The translations under genes and the position numbers were made by a program. From positions 97,436,860 through 97,500,859 of the forward strand of contig CM067374.1 of assembly GCA_034401795.1 (NCBI GenBank): a stretch of 64,000 bases of DNA. Reading direction: 5' to 3'. The notes beneath the pieces were generated by a model. The model worked only from the letters and a program-made list of their open reading frames with translations. It was not told the DNA's origin and did not search any database. Shown piece by piece: positions 1 through 10,840 of this stretch; position 1 is the stretch's first letter, and each line of letters begins with the position of its first letter. Source of the DNA: Chaetoderma sp. LZ-2023a. Taxonomy: Eukaryota; Mollusca; Caudofoveata; Chaetodermatida; Chaetodermatidae.

Positions 1-338
1 GTGAGAGTTTTTTGTATTATGTATATGTATCATGTTCATTCATCTTATATATTCATGCTCATTCCCAGGCTAATACAAGCGATATGCAGGGAGTAGTTAA
101 CCCTCTTGGCATATTGGTGTTTTCAGGCGAGATACATGTTCGTTTGTTCTCTCCCTTTTCTTAGGAGGAAAAAAAGGGGGGGGGGGGGGGCTGTGACGCG
201 AATGTGATTCGGTTCCGTGAACTTGACGGTCCTTTTAGGTCTCCGTTAGTCAAGTTTGAAGTCTAAAATCTTTCTCCAAGGGGCAAAATTAGCATGTATG
301 GCTTGCCCCTTCCCACCAGGTTACTGATCAAATCTGGT
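1..338. other. Non-coding left edge with poly-A/poly-G run
   Basis: No coding sequence seen. A short A run followed by about 15 G lies near 168-190. The text around 100-122 resembles the stretch near 2300-2322, downstream of the Penelope-like element (both contain ACCCTCTTGG followed by TTGGTGTT), so this may be a flank or second partial copy of that element. Confidence 0.4.
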
Positions 339-382
339 GTATATCAGAAGTAACAGAATGGTGAGTATTGATCGAAGGAGAA

Positions 383-688
383 TGCAGGAAATGTCAATTT
401 CCCTTTCTCCGAGATCTAACAATACTCACCATTCTGTTACGGACCCAGCCTCCCAGCCCCACGGAGGCAAGCCATAGTTTTCTCTTGTTTGGTGGCTATG
501 CAAACAATATGAGCTCTATGGTAAACGGGTACTCGGCAGTTGGGAGCCGAGTACCCGGTTCCCAGGAGTCGGTAAAGCTTTCTAAGTCTATAATCCTAGA
601 GCCGCTGTCAAGGCCAGCTGTATATCAGAAGTAACAGAATGGTGAGTATTGTTAGATCTCGGAGAAAGGGAAATTGACATTTCCTGCA
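383..688. repeat. Perfect 58-bp inverted repeat next to Penelope-like element
   Basis: The left arm (383-440) is the exact reverse complement of the right arm (631-688), with about 190 bp between them. A direct repeat of about 32 bp (339-370 and 620-651, beginning GTATATCAGAAG) overlaps both sides. The reverse transcriptase reading frame starts immediately after the right arm. Penelope-like elements are known to insert as partial tandem or inverted copies, so this is probably terminal structure of the element, but that is inference. Confidence 0.8.
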
Positions 689-1591
689 ATTCATCTTCAC
701 AATATTAAATCATACATCCAGGACACCACTGACTTCATAAACAAACTAGAAACTTTTGGCGCCATAGCGCCTCATGCCATTCTGGTTACTATGGACGTCA
801 CATCACTATACACTAACATCCCTCACAATGAGGGCCTTAGAGCTGTATCCCAACATTTGAGAACACATGACTGTCCAGGCACGCTAACACCACGCAGATT
901 GCTAACGTTACTAAAACTAGTGCTCACATGTAACAACTTCGAGTTTAATGATGAACATTATCTCCAAATTGGCGGTACAGCTATGGGCACTAAACTAGCA
1001 CCCAGCTATGCCATCATTTTTATGGCCCAACTCGAGGAAAAAATACTCAGGACAGCTGAAACACAGCCAGCCCTATACTATCGCTATATTGATGATATTT
1101 TCATAATCTGGACGAAAGGTTCCGATTCACTAGCAAAATTCATAACACATATGAATAACGCACACGCAACGATCAAATTCACAGTAGAACAATCCACAAA
1201 TTCCATCAATTTTTTGGATACAAAAGTGTTTGTCCTCCCGAACAGACACTTAGGCTTTGACCTCTATACTAAACCAACAGATACACACGGATATCTACAC
1301 TACTCATCGGCTCACCCAAACTCTTCCAAACAAGCGAGCCCATATGGTCAATTTCTGAGACTACGGAGGATCTGTAGCAGAGAAACAGATTTTCTCAAAA
1401 ACGCCCATGAAATGGTTCACCACTATGCTATCAGAGGATACCCAACAGATACCCTCATCACCAGCCTGCATAGAGCAATACAACAAAACCGCTCTGATCT
1501 ACTTTTGCCAAAACTAAACAAGGAAATCAACACTCGGATACCATGTATCACTGATTTCCACCAACAGCAAATCAGCCCAAAAAATCATTAA
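674..1591 (+). pseudogene. Penelope-type reverse transcriptase domain (fragment)
   Basis: About 300 codons are open. RT motif A is visible as DVTSLYTNIP, motif B as GTAMGTKLAPSYA, and the catalytic motif C as YRYIDDIFI; NFLDTKV follows. These are characteristic of Penelope-like RTs, which are related to telomerase. The first methionine (674) is probably not the true start, because the protein similarity begins around 690 and the fingers region is missing upstream. The frame closes near a run of A at 1575-1582, and the homology continues in another frame, so this end is a frameshift. The original product copied element RNA into DNA at target sites. Confidence 0.93.
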
Positions 1592-2240
1592 ACGCCACTG
1601 GCCAACACTACAATCCAGCCCAAAATGCCGGGCAACATTCACAGAAACACCTATCTTTGGCCATAGACGTAACCCGTCCTTCAAGGACACACTGGTCACT
1701 GCTAAATTTACAGATCCGGACAAAAAGGGAAAAGCATAGCAAACCCTATACATCCATGCGCCAAAAACAACTGTTTATTTTGCAAAAACATGGACAGCAC
1801 AAAAAGTTTCAAAAGCTCACACACTGGGCTTAAATATTTTATTAAAACAAAAACATTCTGTCACACAATGAATGTTATCTACCTACTTACCTGTAACGAA
1901 TGTCGCAAACAATATGTAGGTGAAACTAAACGAGAATTCCAAGTTCGCATCAAAGAACACATGAGGGATATCAAAAACAACAAAGACACGCCTGTAGCAC
2001 AACATTTTAATCTCCCCAACCACGGACCCACAGATATCAACCACAGAATCATCGAAGTGTTACGGCACGATCCTGACAGCACGGAAGCCACAGCTTTCCG
2101 CAAGGACCGTGAAAAATTCTGGATCCATCAACTACATTGTATATGGACTCAATCGGCATCAATCACGCTGATTGGTAACCATCATCTACCTTTGGTAGTA
2201 AAACTTATACTTTGTCATTAAGTAGTCTATGGTCTGGTCT
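690..2240 (+). mobile_element. Penelope-like retroelement, 5'-truncated and frameshifted
   Basis: The element holds a Penelope-type reverse transcriptase followed by a Cys-containing linker and a GIY-YIG endonuclease, the diagnostic domain order of the EN+ Penelope-like group. The N-terminal RT region is missing; coding begins abruptly at the inverted repeat near 690. Two frame breaks near 1580 and 1740 separate the RT from the linker and endonuclease. The segment between them continues the protein in another frame and contains a conserved-looking basic stretch (KRHWPTL, GHRRNPS). The copy is therefore a dead remnant. It lies on the same strand as, and upstream of, the OTC exons, probably in an OTC intron. 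Confidence 0.92.
1745..2221 (+). pseudogene. GIY-YIG endonuclease domain of the Penelope-like element
   Basis: The frame contains a Cys-rich linker (CAKNNCLFC near 1757-1783), then VIYLLTC and QYVGET, matching the GIY and YIG halves. RVRIKEH-like text follows (here QVRIKEH, carrying the conserved Arg), then EKFWIHQL near the end. In Penelope-like elements this domain nicks target DNA to prime reverse transcription. The first Met of the open frame (1790) is internal, since the linker cysteines lie upstream in the same frame. A frameshift near 1740 separates it from the RT. Domain identity is clear; activity is not expected. Confidence 0.9.
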
Positions 2241-2878
2241 CAAGGTCTACTAGAGTGATCTTCAGAGAGGATGGCTGGGAGGTGATTGGGCCCTGAAAAC
2301 CCTCTTGGTTTTGGTGTTAAAGGTCAGTGCCATTGGAAACGGCAGGTGTTAGGACTGTATTTTACTGATTGATTTCAAAGTACTTATTTAGTGCTTAATT
2401 TTAATAATTATCATAATATTATCATAATAACTGGTGTTAGTAATGAGAAAGCTATAGCTAAGACAGCTTTCAGTCTAGGACTGGAGAAGCAGTTTAGAGG
2501 TTTTTTCATCAGTCATCACTTTCTCTTGAACAGCTTTTTTATTTGTTAAAATTCTTAACCCGTGAATGCTAATTTATAAACAGTCATTATTTCTCATCAG
2601 TCATGTCAGTGCCAAATTGCTTTTAAATCATGCCAATTTACCAGTACGTATTATGTATTTAATTATGATATACAGTACAGCTCATAAATAAAATTTAATT
2701 AGGCAGAAACAATGTTTTCCAATCAATTTATGTTCAAAATATTCAACTGTACATTTTATTTTGTGTTCAGTTATTGCTAAACTGTATTGTATACATGGGG
2801 TTAATTACAATTTTATGCTTGAAAAAGTATTCTGAGAGAATATAATACTATAATATGAATGTACATGTACATGATGTA
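2241..2878. other. AT-rich non-coding stretch
   Basis: No open frame, RNA gene or repeat was recognised apart from the probable 3' tail of the Penelope-like element in the first 100 bases. Confidence 0.5.
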
Positions 2879-3305
2879 CAGTACAGATCTTAGTTAGATT
2901 TACTTAAACGCATCCTAAAGCTCGTTTAAAACGCGTCTGTATGGCGTCATTTTCTCGTAGTGATTTGCTTAGACACAGCGCGTTTGTTAAAATCTCAATA
3001 CGCATCTTGAATTTTATCTTGACGGGTTAAAATTTTGACACTACGGGTTTGACATTTTGAATGATGGGTTTAACTTTTTGCCCGACGCGTTTGGTAGCGT
3101 TTGAAAATTTTACGATAAGTAAAATGCACCATCAATTCCAACCGCGGTTCTCCAGTTCTTTCGACGAGTCCTATGGCTAGAAGCAAATGGGTACTCGGTT
3201 CCTAGTCTAGGCAGAACCGCTTATCAGTACATGTTTCCAACGTACATGTTTCTCGCTTGCTTTGCAAACTTTGAGCGATTCGTACAGCAGATTTTAACTT
3301 ATTTA
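2879..3305. repeat. Outer partial copy of the long-TIR element, with degenerate ACGGGTTT repeats
   Basis: CAGTACAGATCTTAGTTAG at 2879 is repeated exactly at 3306, the start of the long inverted repeat. Between them (about 2925-3115) a motif like ACGGGTTTAACATTTT recurs at roughly 20-30 base intervals with variants (ACGCGTTTGAC, GACGGGTTAAAA). It looks like a decayed minisatellite belonging to the same family. Confidence 0.55.
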
Positions 3306-4717
3306 CAGTACAGATCTTAGTTAGCTTTACTGTTTGACGAAGCAAAAACGAAACAAAAATGCGTCTTTAACGCGTCAAAACCTCGTAGCGTTTCCAGGCG
3401 TGGCCAAACACCAAACGCATTTTATTTATTTTATAGGCACGTCTAACGGAAAGTCTAACCCGTCCTACAATATGTTAAACGTATCATGAAATATTTTAAG
3501 CCCGTCACGGAAAAGGTCAAACGCGCAATCAAATGTATTCATTAACGCTACAAAGGTTCTTACTACGCGTCATTAAACATAAAGTGGAATCGGTCTATAG
3601 TCTGTCAAGGACCCGTACATGTAAATTTAAATTGCAATTGGAGCCGTATATGTGTTAAGTACATGCATCGCCTTTAGCTTTTTTGTGGCTGTAAATGATA
3701 ATTGTCGAAATGTCATCATCGTAATCAATCCTAATTTTGTATAAAATGGACGTATGTGAACTCCGCACCTGGGTATTCTTTACTGAGTATGAAGCTAGTG
3801 TGATGACTGCGTATATATAATAAATTTTCAATCCACAATTTCTTGAAATCTGGATGAATAAACCAAGATGTTCTCTGAAATGGGTTTATTACAATATAGC
3901 CTAATTTAAGCCGCCGTAATAGGCATAATTTTTTAGAACAATATATGCACCAGTTGCAGCTAGTGTTATGCCAAATTCGTCTTATAACGGAAATGGAAGC
4001 GATTTACAAAATCTGCAAACCTGACATTCGGTTGTTTTCGATTTCGCTATTTCATACATAATATGTAACCGAAAATCTCCGCTTTTACATAAACATGCAC
4101 ATGCGTACATAGTTGTTTTTACCCGTGCCTGGGGTGCGTTCAGGACCGCGAAAAACGTTTTTCATTTTATACTGAACACTGTACCGCGTAGAACGCGAAC
4201 GTTCGCCGAACATTCGCCTTCCTGAACTCACTCCAGGAGTATCCGAGTACATAACATTATTGCCCGTTTTCGGCAACGGGTATCACCGTCTGATTGGTCG
4301 AGAATACACGCATATTTAATCAGATCTAGCAAAGATGGCGTCAACTGTTTAGAAAATAACATTTTTGTGTGTGCAATTCATCAATCTACGCACATTTCGT
4401 GTACGCCACAGACTAAAAAGTAGACAGATAACACGGAATAACGAAACTGCCAATCAGAAAGTGTGATGCCTATATATTTGACCGCTTCGGCATCTTAACT
4501 CAGGCTTATTACTGACAGTGCTTCAAGTTAGTTATCTCGAAAACTGTAAACAAAGACACGCGTCGATGATCGAGTTTATCGGATTGTTTATCTTCAACAT
4601 TGTTTTTTCGCGACCAGGACGAAATGGATATTATATATAATTTTTGTGTCTTCGGCTCTCTTGCGACAATCAATAACTTTCTCATTATCGGTGACATCAC
4701 ATTTACTAAAACAAGAA

Positions 4718-4767
4718 TGATAATGCAGGTTACTGGGCCAATATTGGCCTAGTAACCTGCATTATCA
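4718..4767. repeat. 50-bp near-perfect palindrome
   Basis: The left half begins TGATAATGCAGGTTACT and the right half is its reverse complement with one mismatch in 25 positions; there is almost no loop. Confidence 0.85.
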
Positions 4768-4867
4768 GGGAAGTAGGCCCCAAATCTAAACCAATGAATT
4801 ATCACATATTACCCATTTGAACCTGAAATCCCAGAATTCCACTTTTACAGTCATTATATAAGTATGA

Positions 4868-4945
4868 TGTTGAATATTTTGAAAGCAATTTGACTGGAAG
4901 CTGGCTTTCAGTCAAATTAGTTTCAAAATATTCACCAGAATTTTG
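4868..4945. repeat. Family A hairpin (variant arms)
   Basis: The arms read GTTGAATATTTTGAAA... and ...TTTCAAAATATTCACC around a GAAGCTGGCTTTC centre. Only the hairpin is present, without the longer family A flanks. Confidence 0.7.
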
Positions 4946-6399
4946 ACACATTCGTAACAAATTTATTATTTTCTCTTGTCGTTTGAAATTGTTAATGCAA
5001 TAGTAGAAGTACTCCCATGTTGGAGGTGATATTCCCACCCTGTATTATATTCATAGAATCACAATGCCGTCATCACAATCAAATTTCCCATAATACCCTG
5101 GGAGATACGCCATTTTCAGAGGGGCTAATTTAACATTATGAGCAATGGGCCGTTAAACCTTAATTACATTTTCTTTAATATATTGCGAAATTCACTTATG
5201 ATTTCATGTTTTCTGATACCTGACAGGGTTATTACAGATTCTCAGACAGGATTTAATGGTTTGAACATCAAGGAAGATGTAAACAATGAGTTTGTATGGG
5301 CAGTCCTCTTTAGCATGTAGTAAGTTTCCCCAACTTTAATGGCAGCCGAATTCAAGATGCCCAGATGTGCGTATATCAGACGGTGATACCCGTTGCCGAA
5401 AATGGGTAATAACGTTATGTACTCGGATACTCCTGGAGTGAGTTCAGGAAGGCGAATGTTCGGCGAACGTTCGGGTTCTACGCGGTACAGTGTTCAGTTA
5501 ATAACGGAAAACGTTTTTCACGGTCCTGAATGCACCCCAGGCACGTGTAAAACAACTATGTACGCATGTGCATGTCTATGTAAAAGCAGAGATTTTCGGT
5601 TACATATTATGTATGAAATAGTGAAATCGAAAACAACCGAATGTCAGGTTTGCAGATTTTGTAAATCGCTTCCCTTTCCGTTATAAGACAAATTTGGCAT
5701 AGCACTAGCTGCAACTGGTGCATATATCGTTCTAAAAAGTTATGCCTATTACGTCGGCTCAAATTAGACTATATTGTAATAAACCCATTTCAGAGAATAT
5801 CTTGGTTTATTCATCCAGATTTCAAAAGAAATTGTGGATTGAAAATTTATTAAAATATATACGCACAGTCATCACACTAGCTTCATACTCAGTAAAGAAT
5901 ACCCAGGTGCGGAGTTCACACACGTCCATTTTATACAAAATTACGATTGATTACGATGATGACATTTCGACAATTATCATTTACAGCCACAAAAAGCTAA
6001 AGGCGATGCATGTACTTAACACATATACGGCTCCAATTGCAATTTAAATTTACATGTATGGGTCCTTGACAGAACTATAGACCGATTCCACTTTATGTTT
6101 AATGACGCGTAGTAAGAATCTTTGTAGCGTTAATGAATACATTTGATTGCGCGTTTGACTTTTTCCGTGACGGGTTTAAAATATTTCATGATACGTTTAA
6201 CATATTGTAGGACGGGTTAGACGTTCCGTTAGACGCGCCTATAAAATAAATAAAATGCGTTTGGTGTTTGGCCATGCCTGGAAATGCTACGAGGTTTTGA
6301 CGTGAAAAAGACACATTTTTGTTTCGTTTTTGCTTCGTCAAACAGTAAAGCTAACTAAGATCTGTACTGTAGTAACACTTATGGTCAAGATTGGTCAAG

Positions 6400-6610
6400 A
6401 TAATCTTATTCAATGACCATTGCAAGCCATGACAAAAGTATTTTTGAAAATTTACCACTGGAATTATTGGCTCAGTTATCGAGCCAGGCATTCCAGTGGT
6501 AAATTTTCAAAGATAGTCTTCTCTTGGGAAGTCTTGTCCCGTAAATGGACATTCCTCAAGATCACTACAGAAGCGGTTTTTGGCCGTGGTGACAGTTGTT
6601 AAAGGGTTAA
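6400..6610. repeat. Family B MITE (piggyBac-like hairpin), left end lost
   Basis: A fold-back with arms of about 35 bp (TTTTGAAAATTTACCACTGG and its complement) around a CTCAGTTATCGAG core, ending TTAAAGGG-TTAA at 6601-6610. Complete members of this family begin TTAA-CCCTTTAA and end TTAAAGGG-TTAA. A TTAA target site with CCC/GGG termini is the hallmark of piggyBac-type elements. The copy sits immediately upstream of the first visible OTC exon. Confidence 0.75.
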
Positions 6611-6637
6611 TAATGTATTGTATTCTGACATTAATAG

Positions 6638-6691
6638 GGCTATGAAGTAGATTCTGGTGTATTGAAGGATGCAGTGACGTTTGCAGGAACA
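6638..6691 (+). CDS. OTC: Ornithine carbamoyltransferase, internal exon (18 codons)
   Basis: The first OTC exon visible here. It is preceded by a TTAATAG acceptor and followed by a GTAAGT donor, and is in phase 0 at both ends. It encodes GYEVDSGVLKDAVTFAGT, matching the OTC segment GYEPD... before the ornithine-binding part. At 54 bp the exon is short and the sequence diverges from vertebrate OTC in its second half, so the call rests on its perfect phase with the next exon and the GYE-D start. The preceding exons (carbamoyl-phosphate binding STRTR region, transit peptide) are not in the window. Confidence 0.75.
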
Positions 6692-8907
6692 GTAAGTACT
6701 ATTATCCAGCTAAGGACTGCGAGACCATAACTGTAATGGCCACGTAATTACCTGTATATGATCACGTACATGTAGAAAGATTATGCATATTGCCTCACAA
6801 AACAAGTTATGCAATACAACACAGCGCATCCATCACAGCAACACAACTCAACGCATCCCATAGCAACACGGACAGCGTTAGGTATTTAGAATACTAACTA
6901 ATGGAAGTACAGTATTAGTATTTGCATGACAAAGAATAGGCTGGTAGTATAATTGGATTTGCTGAACACTATGATACCTGATACACCTCGTCAGTATCTC
7001 TGCTTCTGTCTTACGGGGTATGGCTTATGAAATCTGGAATTCACCCTACTAGGATACTAGGAGCCAGCAAATATAAAGCCAGGAGAGGTTGTCATTGCAT
7101 AATTATATTAAGTGTGCTGTGAGGTGACCAAGAAAGCAGGACTAGGTACAATCAGATCCAGAATGAACCTGGGTAAGCTAAAGATTTTGGGTATGGATAA
7201 GACAGTGGTCAAAAGCGAAGAGCTAATTGCGGCTGGAGGGTGTTTCTACCATCACAGCCGTAGAATACAGTAATCATGCATACAGCCTACGAAAAAAGCA
7301 ACAATGCACCTATCAGGGATTGTATTGTTCAGGCGGTCTATCAAATTTCTGTAGAGAAATGACAATAACGTGTGCATGTTTTAATTGTTTCGTAGTGATG
7401 TATGAAGTGCACGAGCAAGATGAGTATATAGTTTGTAATTGTCCTGTTAGCGTTATCTACCTAAACTAGGCTTGCACGATTTTGCGATTTAATCGGAAAT
7501 CCTGATTTTTTTCTAAATCACGATTTTCTACGCTGTAATTGAAAAAAAATCGAAAAATCGTGAAAAAATTGAGCAGACTATAAGATTTTAAAACTCACCA
7601 TTCACCAATAAAAGAATACAGTTATAATCCATTCACGCATGTATCCATTGTGTTTTTTCTGTTCACTACATGTAAGTCCTAATCAAAACCCAAATCTCTA
7701 TGGTAAACAAGCTAACAATAGCGAGGTAACGCCTTTGTCATTGAGAAAACCAGCTAGTTACTCCGTCGAATCGCCATATAATTTCCTTTCTTTCGCTGCA
7801 GGCCCTGAGTCTGTCGTGAAATACCAAGTATATACTTAGTTGCAGAGTGTTAGGCAATAATCACTGAACATAATTCTTTTTACTTTTAGCAATTTCAGGC
7901 GGTGGACTAATTTTTCTTTTTTGATTCGGCTGTCATGCCTAATTAAAGAAAATAACGCAACAACATTCCAGATTGTTGTATTTTTAACAGAGCGTTCTGT
8001 TGAATGTAAACCGTATTTTTCTGAAAGTAACTAAACTGCACTATAAGACGAGTTAACGCTGTTGCTATCGTAGCTACTCAAAGCTACCATCCTATGTATA
8101 TGGATTGCGCAGTATCTCCCCGGGTACTAATATTAGCGTCTTCGCACTACTCGGGTAATAACCTAAACTCGTCCTACAAAGGGAGGCTATAAGCTGAAGC
8201 CGAAACGTAATGTGATTTATATTTTTTCTCGATGGAATTTTATGTTAAATTTTGATGAAATCAACAATGTTTATTAAACTATACGCCATATTTAGGCGGT
8301 CCCAATTAATAATTTCACTCCCGCGATGATGGATATAAGGTATACATTAAGCATAGACGTAGGATAGTCAGAATTTGTCGCATGAAATTGTGTTCTAATT
8401 TCGTGCTATTTTTGTATCATTTATTCCAACTTTTTCTAGAATTTCCAAGTCCCAGTTTTCGTGACTTGTTTATACTTTTGGGAATGTGGACCTATGATTT
8501 AATCGAAAATCGTGATTTTTTATATAAAATTGATTGCGATGTTTCAAAGCAAAAATCGCGCACGGCTAATTAAAACATTAACATTAGCTAAACATTAGCC
8601 TGTGACCAGTGGTTTAAAGATGTAATCATCAAATTTGTTCAAGAAATTTTCAATTTTCTCATAGAAAATCTCCATTTTGTCCAAGAGAAGAATATTTTTT
8701 GTAAATTTACCACTGGAATCACCGGTTCGATTATCGAGCCAGTCGGGTTCATTCCAGTGGTAGATTTACAAAAATATTCTCTGACTGCAAATGGCCATTT
8801 CTCATAACCACTGTAGAAGCCTTTTTTTCCAGACTTGAGTGCTAAAGGGGTAAACTCTTGACTGCCAGATTAATCAAGCTAATTAAATTTATTTCATTTT
8901 ATTTCAG
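6692..8907 (+). other. OTC intron with mobile-element debris
   Basis: A GT-AG intron of 2.2 kb. Two stretches (7470-7570 and 8495-8570) share text such as GATTTAATCG and AATCGTGATTTTT and may be remnants of one dispersed element. A family B MITE lies at 8590-8855, directly before the acceptor. No alternative coding exon was recognised. Confidence 0.7.
8590..8855. repeat. Family B MITE in OTC intron
   Basis: The hairpin arms (AAATTTACCACTGGAAT and its complement) surround a GATTATCGAGCC core. The outer end is degraded to GCTAAAGGGGTAAAC. It ends about 50 bp before the next OTC exon. Confidence 0.7.
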
Positions 8908-9060
8908 CAACCTTCATCAAAGATCCACTGCACTCATGATCCAATGGAGGCCGTGTACAGGGCAGATGTGATTGTCACGGATACCTGGATCAGTATGGGC
9001 CAAGAAGAAGAGAAAGCCAAACGTTTAAAGGACTTTCAGGGATTCCAAGTCAATAGAAAG
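8908..9060 (+). CDS. OTC: Ornithine carbamoyltransferase exon with ornithine-binding SMG loop
   Basis: Acceptor TTATTTCAG, donor AAAG-GTGTGA, 51 codons, phase 0. The peptide includes [15 protein letters not shown], the OTC signature whose Asp, Ser and Met residues bind the ornithine amino-acid group (D263, S267 and M268 in human numbering, from memory). QGFQVNRK follows. OTC joins carbamoyl phosphate and ornithine to give citrulline; in animals it works as a mitochondrial trimer in the urea/arginine pathway. All key residues of this segment are intact, so the gene looks functional. Confidence 0.96.
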
Positions 9061-9683
9061 GTGTGATGCATAGATGTGGGTAATCCTTTCACTGATTAAT
9101 TCCTGGTATCTCAATCTCAGGGCAAACAATCAGGAAAGCTGTTGAATATTTTGAAATTAATATGATTGGAAGCCATTACAGTACCAATGTCTTCCAATCT
9201 TAGTAATTTCAAAATATTCAACAGAATATGCTATAAATCATAATAAATTTGCTTGTTCATGTATTTCTGTTTGAAAGTGTTAGATGTTTATAGATGTAAT
9301 AATATTGACAGTGGTTGTACTAGACCATTTGAATCACTGACCAATAAGCTCCAGTTAGGAATTTATGGGTGGCAATTTATATAGTTAAACATTGTTATCA
9401 CTAATCGTCATGCCGGCCAAAACTAGCCTCTGTACCTGTCTTGAGGAAAATCAATTTACAGGGCCAAGAGTAGACTATTTCTGAAAATTTATCATTGTAA
9501 TGAAAAGCTCAATAACCAAGCCAGTCTTTCCAGTGACGAGAAGTGCTTCAAAATACTTTGGATTCTTTCTAGTATGTCTGTATCAAATCTGCATGGGTAA
9601 TAAAATTGCAGGTGAACGTAGGTTGTGTTGCTATGTAATTGAAATCAATATCTCTGTTTTACCATTTATTCTGTGTTCTTCAG
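9061..9683 (+). other. OTC intron with family A hairpin and family B remnant
   Basis: A GT-AG intron of 623 bp. It holds a variant family A hairpin (about 9138-9226, arms GTTGAATATTTTGAAATTAAT and complement, centre GGAAGCC...CTTCC) and a decayed family B half (about 9385-9560, GCCGGCCAAAACTAGCCTCTG). Confidence 0.7.
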
Positions 9684-9821
9684 ATGGTGGATGAAGCTGC
9701 GGCTAAGTGGGTGTTTCTTCACTGTCTGCCACGCAAACCATATGAGGTAACAGATGACGTCTTTGCTGATAAGAATTCGCTCGTCTTTGAAGAGGCTGAG
9801 AACCGCAAATGGACTGTTATG
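9684..9821 (+). CDS. OTC: Ornithine carbamoyltransferase exon with HCLP catalytic motif
   Basis: Acceptor TTCTTCAG, donor ATG-GTCAGT, 46 codons, phase 0. It encodes [14 protein letters not shown], in which the HCLP cysteine and leucine contact ornithine and take part in catalysis, and [11 protein letters not shown], with the arginine that contacts carbamoyl phosphate. This matches the conserved C-terminal part of OTC. Acceptor and donor choice are supported by the perfect join with the flanking exons. Confidence 0.97.
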
Positions 9822-9988
9822 GTCAGTTAAACTTTTAATGCTAAAAAGTGAATTATTCGCTTAGATAATATCTATTTATAGAGCAGGTAAAGAGATTGCA
9901 TCAGTTAACTGGGGCTCAGGGTGAAAATCAAATTTTTTTAGCCTTATATTCTTATTGACGATTTTCTGTTTTCTTGTTGTGTTTTCAG

Positions 9989-10057
9989 TCAGTGATGTTG
10001 CATCTGCTACAGAACTACCAACCAAGCATTCCAAAGCCAGTCTTTGAGAAAGACTGA
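9989..10057 (+). CDS. OTC: Ornithine carbamoyltransferase, last exon and stop
   Basis: Acceptor TGTTTTCAG, then 22 codons (SVMLHLLQNYQPSIPKPVFEKD) and TGA at 10055-10057. The ending corresponds to the vertebrate MVSLLTDYSPQLQKPKF tail. The preceding intron is only 167 bp. No AATAAA is visible in the next 180 bp, so the poly(A) site is either non-canonical or further away. Confidence 0.95.
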   Translation, partial: SVMLHLLQNYQPSIPKPVFEKD

Positions 10058-10212
10058 TTGTCAGATCTGTATATATGCCGTAATTTTAGCATGCTACAAT
10101 AATGGGCCACATTGGTAACTACTACACATGACAACCGGGTAAACAGTCAAATATTCCAGAGTTATGTTTTAGTTTTTCTGTTTTATAAAAATATTTGATA
10201 GCCATTAGCCAG

Positions 10213-10432
10213 TTAATGCTTTCATGTTGAAGCCGGCCAAAACTATCCTCTGCAGTGGAATTATGGAATGTTCATTTGCAGTCGAAGAGAAGACGTTTTT
10301 AATTTACCTCTGGAGTGATTGGCGCAATAACAGAGGTAAATTTAAAAAAAATAGTTTTCTATTGGTCTGCAAATGAACATTCCATAAGCAAACTTTTATA
10401 TTCTTAAACAAATTTAACCATTAAAGGGTTAA
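10213..10432. repeat. Family B MITE, near full length
   Basis: TTAATGC... at the left and CATTAAAGGGTTAA at the right. The arms match over GAATGTTCATTTGCAG and AATTTACCTCTG around a short GGCGCAATAAC centre. Confidence 0.8.
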
Positions 10433-10485
10433 TTCACCTTTCCTGCGTTATCAGGGTGGTTTGTGTTGCATGATTTTTACATCAT

Positions 10486-10840
10486 AATGGACCTTTCCAG
10501 TTTTAGCTATGCCCCACCCATCCCTAATTAAGCTCCTTCCACACCTTGCTTGTGTTGGGATCGATCCCTGAACTTCCTGACTATCAATTTCCAGAAAACT
10601 ATACGGGGAAACCTGTTGAATATTTTGAAACTAATGGCAGCAACAGCGTCCAGTCAAATTAGTTTCAAAATATTCAACAGCATGTTTCTTAAATAGCAAA
10701 AACATACCATTCGTACAATGTATCGGACTATTAAGCGTTACAGACAGGCTTAATAGAATCATTCATGATGTCATGATTATGACATCAGCATACACGTCGC
10801 GTAGTTGATTATGACATGATTGAGTGAGGAAATGGATTCA
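10486..10840 (+). repeat. Family A MITE, full length
   Basis: It starts AATGGACCTTTCCAGTTTTA and ends ...GGAAATGGATTCATG, approximately the reverse complement. In between come the family landmarks: a 'GCTATGCCCCACCCATC' block, TCCAGAAAACTATAC, a central hairpin (10612-10681) whose left arm has an internal deletion, AAAACATACxATTCGTAC, and TGAC/GTCA-type motifs near the end. Confidence 0.75.

Larger units (their letters stand above)
4295..5374. other. Spacer of the long inverted repeat, with nested hairpins
   Basis: No coding sequence was recognised. It holds a near-perfect 50-bp palindrome (4718-4767) and one family A hairpin (4868-4945), so smaller elements probably inserted between the arms. 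Confidence 0.6.
3306..6369. mobile_element. Large element with about 1-kb terminal inverted repeats
   Basis: The left arm (3306-4294) and right arm (5375-6369) are reverse complements over about 990 bp with scattered mismatches. Both outer ends read CAGTACAGATCTTAG and both are flanked by TA (3304-3305 and 6370-6371). That suggests a TA target duplication, as for Tc1/mariner-like elements or long-TIR foldback elements. No transposase was seen in the spacer, so it is non-autonomous or decayed. The short open frames in the arms are mirror images of each other and are not credible genes. Confidence 0.8.

Noticed and set aside
5393..5686. 97-codon frame resembling the 63-codon frame at 4085-4276
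   Set aside because: The similarity arises because the two lie in opposite arms of the long inverted repeat; neither arm is coding elsewhere.
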